DNA from: Silene latifolia
Taxonomy: Eukaryota > Streptophyta > Magnoliopsida > Caryophyllales > Caryophyllaceae
Length of the DNA stretch: 64,000 bases
Direction: 5' to 3'
Assembly: GCF_048544455.1 (NCBI RefSeq)
Contig: NC_133530.1
Coordinates: 20,079,748-20,143,747 of the forward strand
Shown: positions 11,640 through 22,397 of the stretch, piece by piece
How the letters are laid out: the number at the start of each line of letters is the position of its first letter
How positions within the stretch are numbered: position 1 is the stretch's first letter
Notes under the pieces: generated by a model
Told to the model about the DNA's origin: nothing
What the model saw: only the letters and a program-made list of their open reading frames with translations
Databases searched by the model: none
Made by a program: the position numbers and the translations under genes

Positions 11640-13147
11640 ATGGTTGGTCGTATGAATAGGTTACGAGGTAACATGGATGAACAATCAGGCGAGGAAGAAG
11701 AGGATGACGAGACTCAAGAACCGACCCAGCCCCTTAATGTGGAGCATGTTGTAGAAGAACAATCTGCCAATGAGATTTCTGACACTTGTGGAAATCCAGC
11801 GTCTGCCTTAGTTCTTGAACCTGATGGACTATGGTAATATTCATCGTCTTTACTGTACTTCTGTTTACTTCTCATAAATTGTCTATTCTTTAGGTTGTTT
11901 GCGGTATTAAATTTGCAGGTTCCATGAAAATTCAGTTGTTCAAGTTATAACTGACGGCATTCAATCGTATTATCATGCACCTTACACTTGTTGGAAAAAT
12001 GCATCAGGCATTGCGAAAGGTCAATGGTGGAGATTTTTCAGGGTATGAATAATTTGTAGCTCGGTGGTGGAAATTATTTACACCTTCCTTTTTCTAACAT
12101 ATTTGATACATATCCTTGGTGTTAATTTATTAATGACAGGAAAAATTCAAATGGAACGAAAGATACTCACATGCAGTGAAGGCTCAGTTCAACAAGAAAG
12201 GTGGCGATCGGCTCAAGGACATGGTGAATAAGGCAGACAAGGTGCCCATGCATAAAACTATTTTTTGGATGTCGACAACAATTAGGCAAAAGCTTAAAAA
12301 GGTTAAATCCACCCCGGAGTTTAAGAAGAAATCAGAACAATGTCTACACAATAGAATGGGTGGACCAAAGGCTGGCACAAAGCACTGTCAAGGTTCAATA
12401 TCATCTATGCAAATAGCTAAGAAAATGGTAAATCGAAATGTCTAAACTTGAATTCAAATTTCATGTAAATTACTGATAAAAGCTTAGTTCTAAAGATTCA
12501 TTTACATGTCCAGATGAAAGATAATGGAAAATTTCCAACTCTAGCTGAAGTTTTTGTGAGAACACATCAAAGGCCAAAAGAGAAGTCTTTTTGTGATCCC
12601 CGAGCAGCAAAGCTAAATGTGAGGTTCTTAAATACTTATATTGATAAGTAACTACCTAGGACCATGTCAATCTGAAAAATATTCTTATACGTGTTGACTG
12701 TGATTTGTTGTGTAGGATGATTATGAGGCTGAGGTTGCTGCCACTGAAGAAAACGGCGAAATTTCTAACTCAGCTAAGAATGACATATTCGTAAAGAATT
12801 CAGGTGGATTTTCACGTCAAGGGAACCTCTATGGAGCTGGAAACAGTGTGAGTTTATTTTTTGACCGTCTAAGTGGGTCATCCAAGAACTTAAGGCAAGC
12901 AACCCCGAGTGTAGTATCAGTACTTGAAGAACAACTTGCATTGACAACTCAACAACTTACATCCACTACCAAAGAGTTGGAAGATACTAAGCGACAACTT
13001 GCCGAAGAAAAGAAAAAGACAGATGGACATGGAAATGACTTGGCTAGTCACAAGAAATTGATTGAGGGACTATATGATGCACTAAATGGGATGTCTCAAG
13101 ATATGCGTAAGTGCGCTCCCAGCCAGTTCGAAAGCCAACAAGCTTAA
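11640..13147 (+). CDS. Plant transposase (Ptta/En/Spm, TnpA-like), five exons
   Basis: Splicing can be followed by eye: exons 11640-11833, 11919-12041, 12140-12427, 12514-12618 and 12716-13147. Each intron begins GT and ends AG, and the frame is open throughout. The protein has an acidic N-terminus (EEEEDDETQEP) and a central WHxNSVVQ...WWRFFREKFKW...KKGGDRLKDM block typical of the plant transposase family linked to En/Spm. HNRMGGPKAGTKHCQGS follows, and then a C-terminal coiled coil of about 60 residues (LEEQLALTTQQLTSTTKELE...). Such proteins bind the subterminal repeats and help pair the element ends. It looks complete. It starts about 200 bp after the TNP2-like gene on the same strand. 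Confidence 0.85.
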
Positions 13148-13540
13148 GTGCTACTTTGTCTAGGTACTCTTATTCCTGAGCTAATAATTTTTAGTATATA
13201 TAACACTTAATTGGAAGGCCTCTGCAACTTTTTGGTACAAGGAGGAAGAATTTGAAGCATTCAGCAACTTTTTGGTATATATAAGGGGGAAGAACTTTAA
13301 CATTCTTGGATTTTCAAGAAGTTTTAACATTCGTACATGCTAGCCGTCACTTTTTGATGTAAGGAGGTAGAATTTGAAGGCTTCAACAACTTTTGTGAAG
13401 TACTAAGATTAAGGAAGAATTATTGCCTATCTTTTGTAATGTGATACAATAGCTACTATTGTAAATCTTTTTATATATGATATTTATCTTTATTTTGACT
13501 ACTTTTGGTGTATTTAAGATTTGATTTATAAATGGGTACA
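13148..13540 (+). other. 3' untranslated and spacer region of the CACTA element
   Basis: No gene. Three loose repeats of a segment reading CAACTTTTTGGTA(C/T)A...AAGGxGGAAGAA occur between about 13225 and 13400. The rest is AT-rich and leads into the right subterminal repeats. Confidence 0.5.
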
Positions 13541-13559
13541 ATGAGAGTGGTCTTTCTCA

Positions 13560-13968
13560 AGCCTCTAATCGCATTTTAATTAGTAACCAACTAATGATAT
13601 GTGGTTGAGAATTTGCGACTAAAAGAATAATTGGTTGCACTTTAGAAACTAAAAAATTTAGTTGCCAATCAGCAACCAAAAACCTGTTGGTCGTACATTA
13701 GCGACCATTGATATATTTGGTTGCTAAATTGCGTCCAATGAAATTGGTCTCTAATTAGCAACTACATCATTATTTGGTTGCAAATTAGCTACTATATAAT
13801 TTAGTTGCTAATTAGCGACTATTTTTGCGACTAACCCCATTTTGCGACCGAGCCTACAGCAACTGCCTAAAAATAGTCGCAAGTTGGTCGCTAAACTCAT
13901 TTTGCGACCAAATATAGGAGCTTAGCGACCAACTGTGTTGGTTGCTAATGAGCTGTTTTCTTGTAGTG
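13560..13968. repeat. Right subterminal repeats and TIR of the CACTA element
   Basis: Dense copies of TTGGTTGCTAAT, TTAGCGACCA and variants occur in both orientations, ending in the inverted TIR AGCTGTTTTCTTGTAGTG. They match the left-end motifs at 7373-7620. Confidence 0.8.
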
Positions 13969-14735
13969 TATCTATCCTGATGACACCGCGCCCTCAACTC
14001 TCTCTCAAAGGTCTCAATCTCATAACTAGAATCAAACACTACATTAATCCGAGAAGTAACATTTATACCATCAAAAGTTATATCCCATAGTTCAACAACC
14101 CATGGACCGTGTTCATTACCATCACACGAAAGCTTATAAACAGTTTTAGTCTTCAAACAATATACAATAGGTGGATCGTCCTTGTGGAATAGGTTCGGGT
14201 ACCTAGTCCAATAAGGGTAGTCAAGTGATTCAATGTAAAAATCATGGAAGTTGTTAGGGGTTGGATTTTGAGGATAACAAAGAAATGTTTCAACACTGCC
14301 GACATTAGTGTAAAATCGGGTCGACGAGTGAAGATGATTAGAAGATTTGTAGATGCTGCACTTGTCATCATTCTCTTGTCTACCATAGATACCAAATTTC
14401 TGTCCCCCGCCAGCGTGGGGATACCCGAGATACATCTTTCCACCATCGCAGATATATGCAAGTGACCCGCGACTTGATCCAACGCATAATACGCCAATAT
14501 CGATACAGTACGCAAGCATTCTTTGAAGCTTGACAAGTCTTTTGTCTACAATGTTGTAGAAATTGTCAAAGTCTACAAACGATGATTCACTCATATCAGT
14601 CGGTACCCGTAGCCATGGTGTTGGTGTCGGTGGTAATACTATTGTCGAGAACCGCCTCGTGGCAGTTGTCGTGCTGGTATGGGTGACGGGGATAATATGC
14701 TTTAGTGCTCTTCGCGCAAAAGCTATGCCTGCCAT
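13969..14735 (-). pseudogene. DUF295 type B gene, N-terminal piece, split off by a CACTA insertion
   Basis: Minus strand from ATG at 14735 (MAGIAFARRALKHIIPV). The first 30 or so residues are rich in Arg, Ala, Ser and Thr and lack acidic residues, consistent with a mitochondrial presequence. The frame runs through TPWLRVPTDMSESSFVDFDNFYNIVDKR, GSSRGSLAYICDGGKMYLGYPHAGG and NEHGPWVVELWD to RCHQDRY, where the CACTA end starts. Translation would continue 38 codons into the transposon (TTRKQLISNQHSW...) and stop at 13854, giving a 293-residue chimera without the DUF295 C-terminal block. The missing piece is at 6982-7363. Apart from the insertion and a C-terminal 1-bp deletion, the coding sequence looks intact. 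Confidence 0.9.
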
Positions 14736-15513
14736 TGTATGTTTGCACTCTAAATTTCTCCTATGTGGGATTTTATGAGAAGATATTGAAAATTTCCGTA
14801 ATTTGTATAAATATCTTTTAAAGATATTATCTTATTATCACCTAGAATATAAAATTTATCAAAACAAATATCTAAAATATATCTAAATTTTACAATTCAG
14901 CAGATATAGAAAATTTTCGTAAATTTGCATAAATATCTTTATGAAAAGATATAGGCCCTGTTTGGTAAACAACGGATTAATTTCAGCATAAGCAGATTGC
15001 AAAAGTAGATTATAAATGGCAGATTTTATCAGAAGGTTTGACTAACATATTATAATTAGCAGAATTAATTTGGGTGTTTGGTAATTGGCAAATTACGATT
15101 AGTAGATTGTTAGTTTTCTTTGTAAAATGGAAAAAAAATTCCTGTTTTACAATATGCTAACCAATATCTTTGGGTAAAAGATATTGTAAAACAAAGATAT
15201 TGACCCCAAATATGCTGTTTCAATATGCTGTTTACCAAACACTAAAATTAGCATATTGATTGGTCAAACATGCTAAAACCCTTGAATATGCTAAAAATTG
15301 GCCAATATGCCATTTACCAAACAGCGTCATAGAAAATTTCCGTAATTTGTATAAATATCTTTTAAAGATAATCATACTACGACCTAGAATATAAAAAAAA
15401 TATCTATAACTTATACTCGACCCAATTAACCCGTTTTAGAGGTCTAATATAAAGTACTCCATAATCGCTTACCCTAGAAATACTTATCATCTTCCATGTG
15501 AAAAGAAATCACT
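14736..15513. promoter_or_regulatory. Bidirectional promoter region, B(-)/A(+) pair 1
   Basis: The 778-bp divergent intergenic region contains a 375-bp MITE at 14954-15328. On the A side, TATAAAG lies at 15448-15454, about 60 bp before the ATG at 15514. Around it is a block shared with the other A genes (ATTAACCCGTTTT...GGTCTAATATAAAGTA...TAATCGCTTACCCTA). On the B side a segment with GAAAATTTCCGTAATTTGTATAAATATC occurs near 14789, in altered form near 14909, and again near 15331 beyond the MITE. The spacer was therefore partly triplicated before or around the MITE insertion. Promoter role is inferred from position and conservation. Confidence 0.6.
14954..15328. mobile_element. MITE with GGCCCTGTTTGG ends in a DUF295 intergenic promoter
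   Basis: The left end is GGCCCTGTTTGGTAAACA and the right end TTTACCAAACAGCGTC, imperfect inverted repeats. ATA flanks both sides (14951-14953 and 15329-15331). Internal sequence repeats motifs such as GCATATTG and AATATGCT in both directions. The superfamily is uncertain; a 3-bp duplication would suit a CACTA- or Harbinger-related element. A relative lies at 21234-21620. Confidence 0.75.
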
Positions 15514-16557
15514 ATGGCTCTACGCAACATTCTGAATAATTGTCTCCACAAATCAAAACCGTATCGCCAATTTTCATCATCAACATTAATTTCTAAAAAC
15601 TTGTACAAGCCATCATTGCCAATTTTATCAACACCATGGCTAATGCTTTCCCCGGACGTTAAAGACGGTCCGAATGGTCCAACTGATAACTACTTGAATA
15701 TTATCGACAAATCAATTGTCAAGATGGACCGTCCGATAGCACATGGGAGCGTTCCATTCAACACAAAGTGTGTAGGATCGGCCAAAGGGTGGGTTGCATT
15801 CGATTGTGATTCGGATGGTAGTGTATTCCTGGCTAACCCGTACGCTGAAGCGCGTTGTCACAAGTTACCAAAACTTTCCAGGAATCCAATATATAGAGAA
15901 GGGTTACATTTTACTCTGGCCGGTGATCCAATGTCAAACAACTTTGAACTTATAACGGAAGTGAAGGAAGAAATGTTTTATCGATTACGTCTAGCAGCGT
16001 ATAACAGGAAGACGAACAATCTGTACAAATTACACTTTGAGGACTCTGGGAAGCTCCGACTTATTACCAGTTTGTATCCTTTTGGGGATGATGAAACCAG
16101 GGAAAACGAACGTGTTTTTTCTCTGTTTTTGGATCCGGAAGTTATCAATAAATATGTGTGTGAGGATTCATGGGACCATAGTGTCGAGAAATACCTGGCG
16201 GTAACTGAAGAAAATAATCCTCGTCTGTTTTTAATCATTAGGCATTTAGCTAAAGAGGATGAGGTTCAATGCGAGACTAAAGATATTGAACTGTTTATGA
16301 TTGATTTAGAGGGCGACGGGAAGGTGGAATGTGTAAAGTCCATAGGTGATCAGGCGCTTTTCATAGGAAGAAATAGCGAGCCGTTTTTCATCTCAACTCG
16401 CGAATGCTCAGGGCTCAAGTCGAATTGTGTGTATGTTGCTGAGGATCTTGGTTACTACGACTTGGAAACGAAATGTATAACACCATTTCTTTCACTTGGT
16501 GATCTTACCAACATTCGTCCTCAAGTTTACTGGGTTGCTCCTCCCTCTATTGCTTGA
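15514..16557 (+). CDS. DUF295 family protein, type A, predicted mitochondrial (intact)
   Basis: A single-exon 347-residue frame. The N-terminus MALRNILNNCLHKSKPYRQFSSSTLISKN is basic and hydroxyl-rich with an RQFSSS motif, a classic mitochondrial presequence with a cleavage-like RQF|S site. The mature part starts with LPILSTPWLMLSPDVKDGPNGP and contains KCVGSAKGWVAF near residue 85 and FLANPY. The conserved DUF295 end is GDQALFIGRNSEPFFISTRECSGLKSNCVYVAEDLGYYDLETKCITPFLSLGDL. DUF295 is thought to form a beta-propeller-like domain often joined to F-boxes, but no F-box is present here, matching the organellar subgroup; its biochemical role is unknown. The gene is paired head-to-head with the disrupted B gene at 14735. 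No defects are seen. Confidence 0.9.
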   Translation: MALRNILNNCLHKSKPYRQFSSSTLISKNLYKPSLPILSTPWLMLSPDVKDGPNGPTDNYLNIIDKSIVKMDRPIAHGSVPFNTKCVGSAKGWVAFDCDSDGSVFLANPYAEARCHKLPKLSRNPIYREGLHFTLAGDPMSNNFELITEVKEEMFYRLRLAAYNRKTNNLYKLHFEDSGKLRLITSLYPFGDDETRENERVFSLFLDPEVINKYVCEDSWDHSVEKYLAVTEENNPRLFLIIRHLAKEDEVQCETKDIELFMIDLEGDGKVECVKSIGDQALFIGRNSEPFFISTRECSGLKSNCVYVAEDLGYYDLETKCITPFLSLGDLTNIRPQVYWVAPPSIA

Positions 16558-17808
16558 TGTTTTTCAAACATGGGCATAAATCCCAAAATCCGTATAATAT
16601 ACTTCCTCCAATTCAACTAGTTGTTCACGTTTGATTAAAATACTTTGTGCAAGATAATAAAAACGTTTAGTAATGCCTTTTGATTTTATGCTTGTTTCTA
16701 GCTAGTTATTGCATCAAGATTGAATTTGTGCTTTTATCCTTCGGTCTTATTTCTTAGGTGGCCATCGCATTTTTAAAACCTGTTCTCATGAGTACATATT
16801 GGGAAATTAGCGATTCATACGACTGAGTATTTTTGAATTGAGAAAGACGTTGACATAGTCGCTCCACAAATTAGTTACTTGTTAAACATAACCATGGCCA
16901 CGCTATTTGATGGAAATACAAGTTTGGCCCAAGTTTTTCAAGCTACTGTGCAGGTTCGCTTAGAACAAAAGCATGTGCATATGTCATATGAAAATTTACG
17001 GAGTAGAAAATATTTTAAATTGTGAAAATAAATCAGTGCAAAGTACGTAGAAGTTTACTAGTTTCGATATCATATATATTAAGCACGTCTAATCTTCTAA
17101 GAAATGAACATAATACATTTAATACGGTGTATGGCTTACTGCACTATTGATTTTGTGACCACAAGAACCGTGGCGAAGTCAAAATTCTTATTTATGTTGT
17201 GAAACATTCAACAAGGCCGAATTACTAACAGTAAGAAAATCTAAAGAAATCAGGAATTAATGAGCAGAGACAGTTACTTAATTCATATGTAATCGGGTTA
17301 CTTAGTCTACCGGAATTTCAGCAAAGACGGGTCTTATTGTGTCTCTTCGGTGTACCACTTGATTAGATGGGCGAAAACAGAATCAGTTACTTAATTCATA
17401 TGTAATCGAGTTTCTTAGTCTTCCCTCAATTCAAGCTCGAACTGCGGCTGATATTCTCATAGTTCAACAGCTTAATTATGTTGCTTTTACTCTCTCAATT
17501 TTCTTATAATCATTTAGATTCACGTATTCACATATACATATATCAAATCAATAAGCGTGATAGTAACTGTCTAAAATAGTCTTAAATGAGTAGTACGGTA
17601 ATATTTTATGCGCAGCCGAGTGGAGGGGCTTACTTTGTATCAATCCATTGAGTATCCGCCATGAAAAGCCAATGGAGATTCAGACATAATAGTAAATGAT
17701 GAAAGATAAGTATAAAAAACAATTGACAAAACAGGAATAAGGAGATCAAAGATAAGTGTAAACACAAATACATAATCAAAGAAATAATTAAACATTTAAG
17801 CAAATGAT
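16558..17808. other. Convergent intergenic region after A gene 1
   Basis: No gene. The first 120 bases resemble the 3' flanks of the other A genes (GTTTGATTAAAATACT...AATAAAAACGTTTAG.AATGCCTTT), probably UTR with the AATAAA-type signal near 16655. Bases about 17410-17518 match 5882-6000 inverted, and about 17640-17808 match the flank after the left-edge B gene. Nothing else is recognised. Confidence 0.55.
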
Positions 17809-19077
17809 TCAAATGACCCTATGGCGGCTATGGGCTCTATAGCCTCTATTCCACTCAATTTCCTTTTTCTCGTGCCATCTCTTACCATCTTCAATCTGCT
17901 CGGGTGTTGGTGGAGGAATCCAAAATGATTGAAATCGTGTCATCGAGAGATCCCCTGTGTCTAGAATAGGTGTTATGGACCCGTCTTTCAAATCAAACAC
18001 CCTTAAATCATCTGCTATATAAACCGAATCTGGCTTTAACCCACCAGGACCACATTGCTCAACTGGTACTGCAAATGAGTCACTTCCTTGGCCTATGAAA
18101 AACGCGTGATCATCAAGCTTTGTCGTATAACTCATCTTCTCCCCAACCAAATCAAACCTAAACACGTCTATAGCACGCGTCTGAGAAACGCCTAGCTCCC
18201 TATTGTGGTGCCTTACAACCAGGTACAAAACCGGGTCTCCTCGCCCACCCTCGTCTCCAGTTAACACCAAATATCTATCTTGATGACACTGAGCCCTCAA
18301 TTCCCTATCAAAGGTCTCAATCTCATAACTAGAATCTAGCGCTACATTAATCCGAGAAGTTACATTTATGCGATCACCAGGGATATCCCATAGTTCAACA
18401 ACCCATGGTCCGTGTTCATTACCATAACGGGAAAGTTTATAAACCGTTTTAGTCTTCTCACAATACACAATAGGTGGATCGTCCTTGTGGAATAGGTTAG
18501 GGTACCTAGTCCAAACCCAATTAGAAGGGTAATCATCATCCCATTGAACATAAAAATCATGGTAGTTGTGAGGGGTTGGATTTTTAATGTGATACCTCGG
18601 ATAACAAAGAAACGTGTTAAGATTTCCGACTTTAGTGTAAAATCGGGCCGAGGATTGAAGATCGCTATAAGATTTGCTGTCGAAATCTGGGGGTTCATAC
18701 TCATCGTAGAATTTGTACTAATTATGGCACTTGTGACTCCCGCCAGCGTGTGGAAATCCGAGATACATCTGCAGTCCCTGATCGCAGATAAATACGAGTG
18801 ACCCGCGACTTGATCCAATGCATAATGTATGTAAATTGATACAGTATGCCTTCCTTCTGTCAAGCTTGACAAATCTCTTGTCTACAATGTTGTAGAAATT
18901 GTCAAAATCAACAAATGAGGGTTGACCCATATCGGTCGGTACCCATAGCCATGGTGTTGGTGTTTGTGTCTGTGGCAATGCAAATGTCAAGAACCGTCTC
19001 GCAGTTTTTGTCGTGCTTGTACGGGTCAAAGGGGTAACATACTTTAGTGCTCTTCGCGCGAAAGCAACGCCTGCCAT
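17809..19077 (-). pseudogene. DUF295 type B gene with one in-frame TAG
   Basis: Minus strand from ATG at 19077 (MAGVAFARRALKYVTPL); an upstream in-frame ATG at 19101 adds MPVQTYNT, which paralogues lack. The frame is open for about 119 codons to HAGGSHKCHN, meets TAG at 18718-18720, and then stays open in the same frame (YKFYDEYEPPDFDSKSYSD...) to TGA at 17809. All B-type blocks are present, including CGPGGLKPDSVYIADDLRVF. The 37-residue tail after WIPPPTPEQIEDGKRWHEKK is complete, longer than in the 22.8-kb gene. Apart from the nonsense codon the gene looks functional, so it is either a very young pseudogene, a sequencing error, or an allele encoding a short 119-residue presequence-bearing protein. 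It is paired head-to-head with the A gene at 19828. Confidence 0.85.
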
Positions 19078-19827
19078 TGTATTGTATGTTTGCACCGGCA
19101 CTACTCTAGATTTCTCCTTTGAGGGATTTTTTTGAGAAGATTTACGTGATTTTTATAAATATCTTTTAAATATCTTTTAAGATATTTAACGGAGTATATT
19201 ATCATGTGGGCCTATTATCAGTTGGAGTATAATATCATGTGGGCATACCCAGAATAACCAGCTCGACGGGTTAGGTTCGGGTCAAACGAATTCGGGTCGG
19301 GTCAGTTCAGGTTTGTCAAATTATCGGTTAATTCGGGTTGGGTCAGATCCTTTCGGGTTTCCAGGCCGGGTCGGGTATGTTTGTCGGGTTGTTTTCGGGT
19401 CAAGCGGGTCGGGTTGTTTCGGGGCGGGTCATTTTCGGGTAAATGATTAAGAGAAAAAAAGGCATTTCAAATGTTTTGGGTTCAATTAAAGTTACGTTTT
19501 ATCGGGTCATTTTCGGGTTGAGAGTTTCGATTGGATCGTTTTGGGATGGGTCTGTTACAGGTCTATGAAAGCTTGGGCCATTTTCGGGTCGGGTCAGGTC
19601 AATTTGGGCTTCGGGCGTCAGTCGGACACGACCCTTCGAGTCAGTTTCCAATTTCAGTCTAGGGTCAGCATTTTCGGGTCGGGTTAATCGGACTGGGTTA
19701 ATTTTACCAGGTCTAAGCTCGACCCGATTAACCCATTTTCTAGGTCTAAAATAAACTCCATAATCGCTTACCCTAGAACTGTAACGAAAAAGAAAAAAAA
19801 AAATCATCTTTCACTTGAAAAGAATTC
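19078..19827. promoter_or_regulatory. Bidirectional promoter region, pair 2, expanded by a GGGTC-rich repeat
   Basis: The 750-bp spacer between divergent starts contains about 480 bp of CGGGTCGGGT-type repeat (19262-19740). The A-side promoter block is recognisable (ACCCGATTAACCCATTTTCTAGGTCTA...TAATCGCTTACCCTAGAACTGTAACG). The TATA element seen in the other A genes is altered here: GGTCTAAAATAAACTCC replaces GGTCTAATATAAAGTACTCC. B-side sequence near 19155 (TTTTATAAATATCTTTTAAATATC) parallels pair 1. Confidence 0.55.
19262..19740. repeat. Degenerate CGGGTCGGGT-type repeat region
   Basis: About 25 copies of GGGTC or CGGGT in irregular spacing, much more GC-rich than the surroundings. The interior of the hAT-like element at 28201-28916 is similarly rich in GGGC and GGCCGGGC. 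This may be a related element whose ends have been lost, but I find no convincing terminal inverted repeat or target duplication. Confidence 0.6.
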
Positions 19828-20895
19828 ATGATGGCTCTACGCTACATTCTCAATCATCATTGTGTCCACAAATTAAAACCGCATCGACAATTCTCATCAT
19901 CGACATTAATTTCCAAGAACTTGTACAAGTCATCTTTGCCAATTTTATCGACACCATGGCTAATGCTTCCCCCTGATGTTAAAGACGGTCCGAATGGTCC
20001 AACTGATAACTACTTGAATATAATCGACAAATCAATTGTCAAGATCGACCGTCCGAAAGCACATGGGAGCATTCTATTTAACACAAAGTGCGTAGGGTCG
20101 GCTAAAGGGTGGGTTGCCTTCCAATGGGATTTGGATGGTTGTCTGTTCCTGGCTAACCCGTACACTGAAGCGCATTGTCTCAAGTTACGAGCCTGTTCCG
20201 ACTTTCCAAAATATAGAGAAGGGTTACAATTTACACTGGCTGGTGATCCATTGTTAAATAACTATTCACTCTTAGCAGAGGAGCGAGACTCGTTTGATAG
20301 ATTGTATCTAACTGCGTATAACAGGAAGGCGGACACTGTGTACATATTTAACACTTATTGGCATACATACTCTCGGGAGCCAGAAGATTATATCAGCCTT
20401 ATTACCAGGCCGCATTTTAAAAAGGAAAACACATGTATTTTTTCTTTGTTTTTGGATCCGAATGTTATATATAAATTTGTGCGTAAGGATTCATGGGTCG
20501 TTAAGATTGAGAGATACCTGGTGGTAGCCCAAGAAAATAATCCTCGTCTGTTTCTGGTCATTAGGCATTTAGCTAAAGATGTTGATCATGAGGTTCAATG
20601 CGAGACTAAAGATATCAAATTATTTGAGATTGATTTAGAGGGCGACAGGGAGGTGAAATGTGTTGAGTCCATAGGTGATAAGGCGCTCTTCTTAGGAAGA
20701 AATAGCGAGCCGTTTTTCATTTCAACTAGGGATTGTTCAGGGCTCAAGTCGAATTGTGTGTATCTTGCTGAAGATCTCGGTTACTATGACTTGGAAACGA
20801 AATGTATAACACCATTTCTTTCTCTTGGCGATCTTCCCAACATTCGTCCTCAAGTTTACTGGGTTGCTCCTCCCTATAAGCCATATTCCGTATAA
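19828..20895 (+). CDS. DUF295 family protein, type A, predicted mitochondrial (intact)
   Basis: A 355-residue single-exon frame starting MMALRYILNHHCVHKLKPHRQFSSSTLISKN; either of the first two ATGs could serve, and relatives begin at the second. It has the mitochondrial-type presequence, TPWLMLPPDVKDGPNGPTDNYLNIIDKS, KCVGSAKGWVAF, and the DUF295 end GDKALFLGRNSEPFFISTRDCSGLKSNCVYLAEDLGYYDLETKCITP. The C-terminus PPYKPYSV is a few residues longer than PPSIA of the 15.5-kb copy. The middle (residues about 150-240) is the most variable region between copies. No defect is seen in the coding sequence, but its TATA element is degenerate. Confidence 0.9.
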   Translation: MMALRYILNHHCVHKLKPHRQFSSSTLISKNLYKSSLPILSTPWLMLPPDVKDGPNGPTDNYLNIIDKSIVKIDRPKAHGSILFNTKCVGSAKGWVAFQWDLDGCLFLANPYTEAHCLKLRACSDFPKYREGLQFTLAGDPLLNNYSLLAEERDSFDRLYLTAYNRKADTVYIFNTYWHTYSREPEDYISLITRPHFKKENTCIFSLFLDPNVIYKFVRKDSWVVKIERYLVVAQENNPRLFLVIRHLAKDVDHEVQCETKDIKLFEIDLEGDREVKCVESIGDKALFLGRNSEPFFISTRDCSGLKSNCVYLAEDLGYYDLETKCITPFLSLGDLPNIRPQVYWVAPPYKPYSV

Positions 20896-21233
20896 TATAT
20901 TCCCTTAAGTTCATTCAACAAGTTGTTTACGTTTCATTAAAATACTCATGATAGAAAAATAAAAACGTTTAGGAATGCCTTTGGATTTTATGCTTATTTC
21001 TAGCTAGTTATTGCATCAAGATTGAATTTGTGTTTTTTTGGCTTTATTCCGTATGTTCTTCGGAATATGTTTTGTTTTGCTTTGCATTAGTAACTTGTTC
21101 TCATATGATTGATACAAATATGTAATGTGATATTTATCGATTCTTACTACATACTGAGCTAGTACACCGTATTTTTTAATTAAAAAACAGGTTGATGAAA
21201 ATTCACCCACAAATCAGTTACTTGTAATACATA

Positions 21234-21620
21234 GGCTCCGTTTGGCACGACACTTCAGGTAGCTTATTTGACCAAAGTAGCTTATTTGACCAAAATTTCA
21301 GCTACCTGATTTTTTTACAAGTGTTTGGCAAGTCGCTTATTTGGTCAAATAAGGTACCTGAAATGAAATGCTATCTCAGGTTGCATTTGAAAAATCAGGT
21401 ACCTGAAATGACTTATTTTCCATTTGGTACCTCTTTATTCTATAATATTAAAAAAAATTCATATCCTTTTACGTCATTTTACCAAAATCAGCTACATTTT
21501 CAGCTAGTTTGCCAAACACATTTTTATATAATCAGTTAACTTATCAGCTCCTCCTTTTCAGGTTTCAGTTAACTTTTCAGTTTTCAGCTACCTTTTCAGG
21601 TAGTTTTGCCAAACAGAGCC
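21234..21620. mobile_element. MITE with GGCTCCGTTTGGC ends
   Basis: The ends GGCTCCGTTTGGC and GCCAAACAGAGCC are inverted repeats, with ATA on both sides (21231-21233 and 21621-21623). The interior is built from repeats around AGGTACCTGAAA, AGGTAGC and TTTCAGCTA in both orientations. No coding capacity. It is related by its ends and its ATA target to the MITE at 14954-15328. Confidence 0.8.
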
Positions 21621-22397
21621 ATAGTCATGGACGCGCTACTGTAGTATCGTAGGTATTATCGGTTTTGAGCTTGTCTTAGGTAGCACAGAATCGTCTCGTT
21701 TCACACTAGGAGTAGGAGACCAAAGGAACCCGCCACATTCGCTATACTGTTAGGTCCTCCTATGCTTAGCTTTGGCCTGATTTGTGCTAGAATTGTTTCT
21801 ACATTATATGGATTATTACTTATCAAAAAAAGAAGAGTTTATTAAATGTTACTGTGCTGGCGTGCTGCTCTCAAATCGATTACAACTTTTGAGAATCCGC
21901 TATGTAGTGTGATCTTCAAGCCAATTCCTACCAAATGGACGATACAAATCTTACATGAAATCGTATGCCAAATGCAATATTCGTTGTCCAATTTAATTAA
22001 CAGATTCAAATGAAGTCGTATGCCAAACAGACACTGTAAGGCGGCCGTACTTACTTTGAGTGATTCTTCCACACAAATTAGTGTTCTTATTCTAGTGTAT
22101 GATCCAAGTAGCCGTTTAATTCTCGTACTTTGAGTGATTCGCGTGAACTTATTCAGAGTGTTGTTCTTGTTCATGTCATCTATATCAAGTTCAAACTTCA
22201 GACCCAGCAAATCTACAGCTTGATTAATATCTCGTGTTTTCAATTAGCGATAATTGGTCATCACCTCCTCGTTCCACCCTCCACTAGACCTCTACATACC
22301 ATCACTAATCACTCATCTCCTTCTCGTAGCTTTTCAATGTTGGCTATAAATATTTCATATAATTTGCTGACTATAGTATATTAGATGTAAAGTTATA

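Larger units (their letters stand above)
7364..13968 (+). mobile_element. CACTA transposon with transposase genes, 6.6 kb, inserted in a DUF295 gene
   Basis: The first 18 bases, CACTACAAGAAAACAGCT, are exactly mirrored at 13951-13968. Target triplets TAT flank both ends (7361-7363 and 13969-13971), so the borders are secure. It carries two plus-strand genes: a TNP2-like transposase (8588-11445) and a TnpA/plant-transposase gene with introns (11640-13147). Subterminal sequence at both ends is full of motifs around TTAGTTGCTAA and GCGACCAA. A Stowaway-like MITE is nested at 7700-7974. The perfect 18-bp terminal match and intact TSD suggest a fairly recent arrival. The TNP2 frame appears internally deleted, so self-sufficiency is doubtful. 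Confidence 0.95.

Noticed and set aside
14153..14536. Second long minus-strand frame within the DUF295 N-terminal piece (similar at 18366-18872 and 23410-23793)
   Set aside because: Lies in a shifted frame over the conserved DUF295 coding sequence and its content changes freely between paralogues; a shadow frame.
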